64,000 nucleotides of DNA from NCBI RefSeq assembly GCF_963583255.1, contig NC_084819.1, positions 19,393,460 through 19,457,459 on the forward strand. Reading direction: 5' to 3'. The notes beneath the pieces are model-generated. The model searched no databases. It was not told where the DNA came from and saw nothing but the letters and a program-made list of their open reading frames with translations. The stretch's first letter is position 1; each line of letters opens with the position of its first letter. Source of the DNA: Pyrus communis (lineage: Eukaryota; Streptophyta; Magnoliopsida; Rosales; Rosaceae). Positions 58,580 to 64,000 of the stretch are shown piece after piece. The translations under genes and the position numbers were made by a program.

Positions 58580-59245
58580 ATGGATAGCGACCAAAGCTTG
58601 GATGGAGGCAAACCAAAAACCTCTAATCCATTTTTTATTCACATCCTTGTTTCCAATGGAGAAGATTATGCAACCTGGTGCAGATCACTCTTAGAGACCC
58701 AGTTTCAACAAATGTTTTCCATCATGAATAATAAAGCGACCAAGCCGTCGTCAACCGTTCCACAAGCTTATACCACATGCAATGAACCAATTCTGTCTAG
58801 ATCTCCAGTGCACTATTGTCAATGGTTAATCGATAGTGGAGCAACAGACCACATCACGTCTTCCCCACACTTGCTCAACTCCACCACCAAAACCTCACTG
58901 CCACCAGTTGTATTACCTAGTGGAGAAAAGGCTCATATCTCTTCTATTGGCAATTTGTCTTTAAATTCATACATACAATTGAGAGATGTTTTGGGTGTAC
59001 CTAGTTTCAAAGTTGATCTTATGTCGATTAGCAAAATTACAAAGGGTTTGAGTTGTTCGGTGACATTTTTTTTCTGTATTGGTGTATTTTACAAGACTTG
59101 GCTACAAAGAAGACAATTGGTCTGGGAAAACAGCGCGGGGGACTTTACTACCTTGTGGCGTTGGCTACTCAACAATCCTTCTCCAACAATAAACCCTCGT
59201 GTAATCTTGTCACTATTTCTTCTGATTTGTGGCACAGGCGTTTAG
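58580..59245 (+). pseudogene. Copia gag-protease remnant
   Basis: Reads MDSDQSLDGGKPKTSNPFF, then NGEDYATWCRSLLETQFQ, and then runs straight into the protease region (QWLIDSGATDHITSSPHLL). Most of gag, including a zinc knuckle, is therefore deleted. The frame then drifts near 59070-59240, where the GAG-pre-integrase part continues in another frame. Confidence 0.8.
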
Positions 59246-59467
59246 GTCACATTTCTTCCAATCGCTTGGAATTTCTATCCAAAACTTCATTAAAATTCCC
59301 TTATTCTCATACTACAGTATGCAATATTTTCCCTTTAGCCAAACAAACATGACTTCCATTTGGTACAAGTTCCATCTCTACTTCTAGTCATTTCTCTCTT
59401 ATACACTACGACATTTGGGGACCTCATAAAACCACTTCCTTCTCTGGAGCACATTATTTTTTAACTA

Positions 59468-60823
59468 TTGTCAAAAAAATTTCTTGGTACATGGGTGTTC
59501 CTCATGGCCATAAATCTGAAACACAAGGCATTCTTAAGTCTTTTTTTTGCCTTCGTTCAAACACAATTCAATTTTAAAATACAACAAATCCGAGTGGATA
59601 ACGGGGGTGAATTTTATTCTTTGCGTCATTTTTTCCAAGATAATGGGGTCATTTACCAACTTCATGCGTTTACACACCCTAACAAAACAGGGTTGTCGAA
59701 CAGAAACATAGACATCTTCTTGAAACCACCAAGGCATTACTTTTTCAAGCCAATCTTCCCTTTCGATTCTGGGGAGAGGGTGTCCTCATTGCTGCCTACA
59801 TTATTAATCGACTTCCCACTTAAATCCTTGCCAAGAAAACACCATTTAAGAAACTATATCACAAACCTCCCTCTTACACCCATATGTGTGTTTTTGGGTG
59901 TCTTGCATATGCCACTTCTGTTCACCTTACTTCTAAATTTTCGCCTCGCGCCATCAAAAGTATATTTTTCGATTATCCCGCTGGACAGAAAGCTTATCGT
60001 TTATACGATTTGGACACCGGAATTTTTTTTAACTAATCGTGACGTTGTTTTCATTGAAGAAAATTTTCCCTTTCAAACCACCAATCCTGACCAACCCGTG
60101 GCCACCAATACCCATGTTCCAGGCCCAACTACAAAAGTCCATCTTTTTCCTCCCGTGGTCCCAACCATATCAGATCCTATTACCCATGCTCCTTTAGCCT
60201 CATCCTCTCATTCAATTACATCGTCTCCTTTAGCCTCACTCTCTCCTACTTTAGAATCCTCTTATACTTCAGAATCTTCTCCTTCACCAACCAATCTCAT
60301 CCCTCTACCTTCAGACGATTTTCCTTTTTCTCCTATGCCACCCATTGTTGTCCCTTCTCCTACTCCATCTGAGTCCCCAACACCACCACATGCTCTTCCT
60401 CTTCGCCAATCACAACGCCAAAAACAACCTTTCGTTCTTCTCAAAGACTTTGTTTATTCGCAAGTGACTCTGCCCCCAGGCCCTTCGTCTTTACCGTCGC
60501 CTAGCCATTCACCATGTACTCGTTATCCTCTTTGTAATTTTGTTTCTTACCATCGTTACTCACCCAAACATTTATCATTTATTGCCAATATTAGTAGGGA
60601 TATCGAACCAACCTCTTTTGCAGAAGCAAAATCACATGTTCACTGGCAACAAGCGATGAACACCGAACTTGAGGCTCTCCAATCTAATCATACATGGACC
60701 CTCACTTCCCTTCCATCGGGAAAACATCCAATTGATTGTAAGTGGGTCTATAAAATTAAGCGTCATTCAGACGGTTTCATTGAGCATTACAAAGCTCGGC
60801 TTGTCGCCAAAGGCTTCACTTAA
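59468..60823 (+). pseudogene. Copia integrase to early reverse transcriptase remnant
   Basis: Frame with IRVDNGGEFYSLRHFFQDNG (integrase core, second Asp), followed by frame-drifted integrase, a Ser/Pro-rich linker (about 60120-60500), and early RT: FAEAKSHVHWQQAMNTELEA, PIDCKWVYKIKRHSDG, YKARLVAKGFT, then a stop. RT resumes ([20 protein letters not shown]) just behind it, so this is a point stop. Confidence 0.85.
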
Positions 60824-61028
60824 ACCGAAGGCATTGATTACTATGACACATTCTCACCCACAACGAAAATGATCACTATGCGCTGCATTCTTGCTATTGC
60901 ATCTGCTCGTAACTGGCCACTTAATCAACTCAACGTCAACAATGCATTCCTTCATGGCAACCTTCTTGAAGAAATTTACATGACACCTTATCCGAGACTT
61001 TGACGACAAAAGGAGAACCTAGTATGTA

Positions 61029-61741
61029 TAGGGGTGGTTCGGTATGGGATACCATACCGAAACTAGTATCCCGAATCCCAAACCAAAATTTTTCGGGACG
61101 GGAATTTGAAGACCAATCCCAAACCAAATTTTCGGGAATCCCAAATTTCGGGAATCCCGAAATATTTTCGGGATTTTGGGACAAATCGGGAATCCCAAAT
61201 TGAAATATGAAATTATGAATTGTTCTTCAAATATATAATTCAAGAACACATTCATGAACTAGGAATTTCATTTCATTCACACTACCATTTAATTGAACAC
61301 TGGCATGCCTGACTGTTTTTATCATAGTCAAAATTCAAATTAATTAAACCCTTTTTGCAATTTGTTGAGAGACAAAAGAATCAAGCCTTCTAAAATCATC
61401 AGCCATTGCAGCAGCAATAATAAAATCCACATGAATATCAAACAAAACATGAAAAATATGCAAGGTGTAGAGCATTCCAGGTTGCAGAGCATGAATTAGA
61501 AACTACTAGCATCAATTATAAAAGAATAATATATATATAATAATTAATATTATATATTTTTGGTTCGGTATGGGATTCCCGAAATATAGAGAAGCCAATC
61601 TCGAATCCCATACCGAAATTTTGGGATCGGTTCGGGATAGCATCCCGAAAATTTTGGGAATTTCGGTTTTGGAAATTTTTGGTTTGGGATCGGGATTTTT
61701 TGGGTTCGGTTCGGGATTTTTGGGAATTTTTTCCACCCCTA
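61029..61741. mobile_element. hAT-like non-autonomous element nested in Copia RT
   Basis: Ends TAGGGGTGG and CCACCCCTA. The flanks AGTATGTA (61021-61028) and AGTATGTC (61742-61749) form a 7-of-8 target duplication. Removing the insert restores the RT reading [20 protein letters not shown]. Inside, GGTTCGGTATGGGAT and its complement, with CGGGA-rich blocks, form long imperfect inverted arms around an AT-rich centre. 713 bp, no gene. Confidence 0.88.
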
Positions 61742-61749
61742 AGTATGTC

Positions 61750-62848
61750 GCCTCAATAAGTCCTTGTATGGCCTCAAACAAGCCTCACATCAATGGTTTG
61801 CTAAGTTCACTAAAGCTATTCAAGTGGCTGGTTTCATTCAATCGAAAGCTGATTATTCTCTTTTCACTTGTAGGAGAGGTAAATCATTTACTGCTCTATT
61901 GATTTATGTCGATGATATATTGATTACTGGCAATTAGTTCCCTCAAAAAATTTCTTCATTCCAAGTTTCGTATTAAGGATTTTGGTGATCTCAAATATTT
62001 CTTGGGCATTGAAGTTTCTCGTTCGAAGAAAAACATTTATATTTCTCAGCGAAAATATGCTCTTGATATTATTAAAGATGGAGGTATATTAGGTGCCCGA
62101 CCTATTTCATTCCTAATGGAGTAGGGAACCAAGTTGTCTGATACAAGTGAATTGCTAAAGGACCTATCTCAGTTTAGACGGTTGGTAGGTCGTTTGATTT
62201 ACCTTACCATCACATGGCTTGATATCACATATGCCATACATGTCCTCAGTTGATTTATGCATGAGCCTCGTCGACCACATATGAAGGATGCCCTTCGCAT
62301 ACTCAGATACCTCAAAAGTGCTTCTGACCGAGGCCTTTTATTTCCAGCCGAGAATACATTGAAGTTGAGTATTTTTTGTGACTTTGACTGGGCGGGTTGT
62401 CCCATCACTCGAAGGTCTACTGGATATTGTGTATTTCTTGGAAATTCCTTGATTTCATGGAGAACGAAGAGACAAAAAACTGTCTCACTCTTTTCGGCAG
62501 AAGCTGAATATAGGGCGATGACAGGAGCATGATGCGAGCTCACCTGGTTGCGGAGTTTGTTGCTTGACCTGCAGTTACCACATCTAGAAACCTCATTACT
62601 TCATTGTGACAATAAAGTCGCACTACACATAGCTGCGAATCCGATCTTTCATGAGTGAACGCGACACATTGCAATAGATTGTCATTTCATTAGAGACAAA
62701 ATAAAAGATGGATCGATCACTACCAAGTATGTCACCTCCTTGCAGCAACTAGCAGAAGTTTTCATGAAGCCTTTGGGTAAGGACTCATTTTCAGTCATGA
62801 TTCGCAAGTTGGGAGTTCTTGACATCCACTCTCAAACTTGAGGGGGAG
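61750..62848 (+). pseudogene. Copia late reverse transcriptase and RNase H remnant
   Basis: [20 protein letters not shown] continues into [20 protein letters not shown] and VDDILITGN, the RT active-site motif, followed by stops. RNase H follows: HMKDALRILRYLKSASDRGL, CDFDWAGCPITRRSTGYCVF, KTVSLFSAEAEYRAM. Several frameshifts; not functional. Confidence 0.88.
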
Positions 62849-63061
62849 TGTTAGAAAGCAATCAGGATCCCTATCATAAAGGGCCTAGAACAGGCGTGTA
62901 ATTAGTAATTAATATGTATATATTTCCTTCCTTTCTTGTATAGTAGAATTGCAGGATCATTTGCTTGTTTATAGGGAACTCTGTATATAAAGTTAGTAGA
63001 CTAATATCAATACCATTATTCTAGCCAATTCTATTCCTCGGTCATTTGATTAGATTTTTCA
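62849..63061 (+). repeat. 3' LTR of the Copia element
   Basis: 213 bp, preceded by the purine tract AGGGGGAG and followed by TGGAG, the target duplication. Confidence 0.93.
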
Positions 63062-63066
63062 TGGAG

Positions 63067-64000
63067 ATTGCTTTCAAGACCTTTTTCTTTTTTCTGTTGT
63101 TATGTAAATCCAATTTCACTACCACCTTCTGTAGAAAGAAAACAATTTTCAATTAACAAATTGTTTTGGGAGAGAAGAATATGGAAATTCCCTCGCGGTG
63201 TAGTTCGAGCGATTTACTCGGTTTTTAATTTTTTAAATGCCCAACCCTAGTATATATACTGGTTCAGTCTAATAACAAACAGTCTATAACAAATATGTCA
63301 GATATTCAAAGATACGGATCATTGGCACACTCCTAACAATACTAATATTGTCATAATTTAACCAATATTGCTAAGTGTTGGGTTTTATCACAAAATCCCT
63401 CGATTTTATTAGGAGTAGAACAATACACATGTATTGCCAAAGTGTGCAATGGGTTAGCCCATTTAAGATAGTCCAGGCTCGTTATAGCTCGATCAATTAG
63501 AAAGAGGGTCTAGCCGACCTGATCACCGTTGATCTTATATACCATTCTCACATATTCTCATAGGGTAATGCTAGAGAGACTAATTTTGTAGATTAAATTT
63601 GTAAATTAAATGATTTGTCATCAATAGAAATAAACACGTTTATCAACGATTAAAATCCAATCATTAATTTTCATATTATTTAGTTTACAAAACTTTATAT
63701 GCAATTTAATCTCCCTAGCATTACCCATTCTCATATGGCTCTACAACTTAAACCTACATGAGATAATATAAGCAAGCACATGCTAGAATTATATAATAAC
63801 ATAATGGTAAGGCTTCAATAACCAAGATGGCCTAATTTGATCAGTAATGAATACTCAAAAGTGGTGGTGGAAGTTCCTAAATAGAGAGTTCCATTGGAGA
63901 TGCTTAGTTGCATTTTGTTCACCACCCTCAAATGGTGGTAATACTCAACACCTTATTTAACATGTTGAATAAGTTTAAATTTTTAAATTTGTATACATCC
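63067..64000. other. End of window, no gene recognised
   Basis: AT-rich DNA. A possible short MITE lies at about 63568-63725: AATGCTAGAGAGACTAA near the left and TTAATCTCCCTAGCATTA near the right form inverted ends. Otherwise nothing. Confidence 0.45.

Larger units (their letters stand above)
58246..63061 (+). mobile_element. Ty1/Copia retrotransposon, complete ends, degenerate coding
   Basis: LTRs of 213 bp at 58246-58458 and 62849-63061, TGTTAGAAAGC...TTACA/TTTCA. PBS TGGTATCAGAGC at 58459-58470; polypurine tract TGAGGGGGAG at 62839-62848. Target duplication TGGAG at 58241-58245 and 63062-63066. I count about 15 differences between the LTRs by eye, so the insertion is old. Domain order is that of Copia: protease WLIDSGATDHI near 58825, integrase entry DLWHRRLGHISSNRLEF near 59220, RVDNGGEF near 59595, reverse transcriptase from about 60600, [10 protein letters not shown] near 61908, and RNase H with SAEAEYRAM near 62500. 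Gag is shortened, and stops and frameshifts are frequent. A hAT-like element sits at 61029-61741. Confidence 0.95.

Overview
This is a nuclear chromosome segment from a eudicot plant. Genes have many short exons with GT-AG introns, one intron is a U12-type AT-AC intron, tRNA genes are nuclear in form, intergenic DNA is AT-rich, and about half the window is transposable elements. A woody rosid such as apple or pear (Rosaceae) fits the style of the receptor-like protein, the Cassandra TRIM and the TE families, but the genus is an inference.

Layout. 1-1085: last three exons of a vacuolar NHX-type cation/H+ antiporter. 1586-2727: LRR receptor-like protein pseudogene, cut by the 5' LTR of a truncated Copia element (2728-3530). 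3748-7056: nuclear gene for a mitochondrial Tim44-related protein, with a suspicious splice acceptor. 7637-8041: small gene of unknown function. 5170-11865 and 16850-23640 are two copies of one segmental duplication, separated by a degenerate Copia element (12281-16845). The second copy carries a dead Tim44-like copy, a 334-bp TRIM sitting in a splice acceptor, several MITEs, and an intact Cassandra TRIM (5S-like LTRs, TSD CTAAG) between two inverted MITEs. 25017-28919: glutathione synthetase (GSH2), 13 exons. On the minus strand follow a DUF1068 protein (30353-29290) and a phosphoglycerate-mutase-like histidine phosphatase (33294-31401). tRNA-Ala(CGC) lies at 35441-35513 (minus) and tRNA-Ser(UGA) at 36950-37031. 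A FANTASTIC FOUR-type gene lies at 41740-40649 (minus).

46057-57697 is an 11.6-kb CACTA (En/Spm-type) DNA transposon with CACTACTACAA termini and a TTC target duplication. It encodes a TNPD-type transposase (minus, one in-frame stop) and a Transposase_24-type accessory protein (minus). Each gene is bracketed by arrays of GTCG...CGAC palindromes. 58246-63061 is a Copia retrotransposon with both LTRs and TSD TGGAG, with a 713-bp hAT-like element nested in its reverse transcriptase. The last kilobase holds no recognisable gene.

Host genes here are independent housekeeping or developmental genes, not an operon or cluster. From memory, their neighbourhood resembles Arabidopsis chromosomes 5 and 3 (NHX, Tim44-related, GSH2; NHX2, PGM-like, FAF), which suggests an ancestral gene order. 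Everything else is transposon biology. The most unusual points are the two-module CACTA element, the U12 intron in GSH2, the TRIM in a splice acceptor, and the duplicated block that gives empty-site controls for several insertions.
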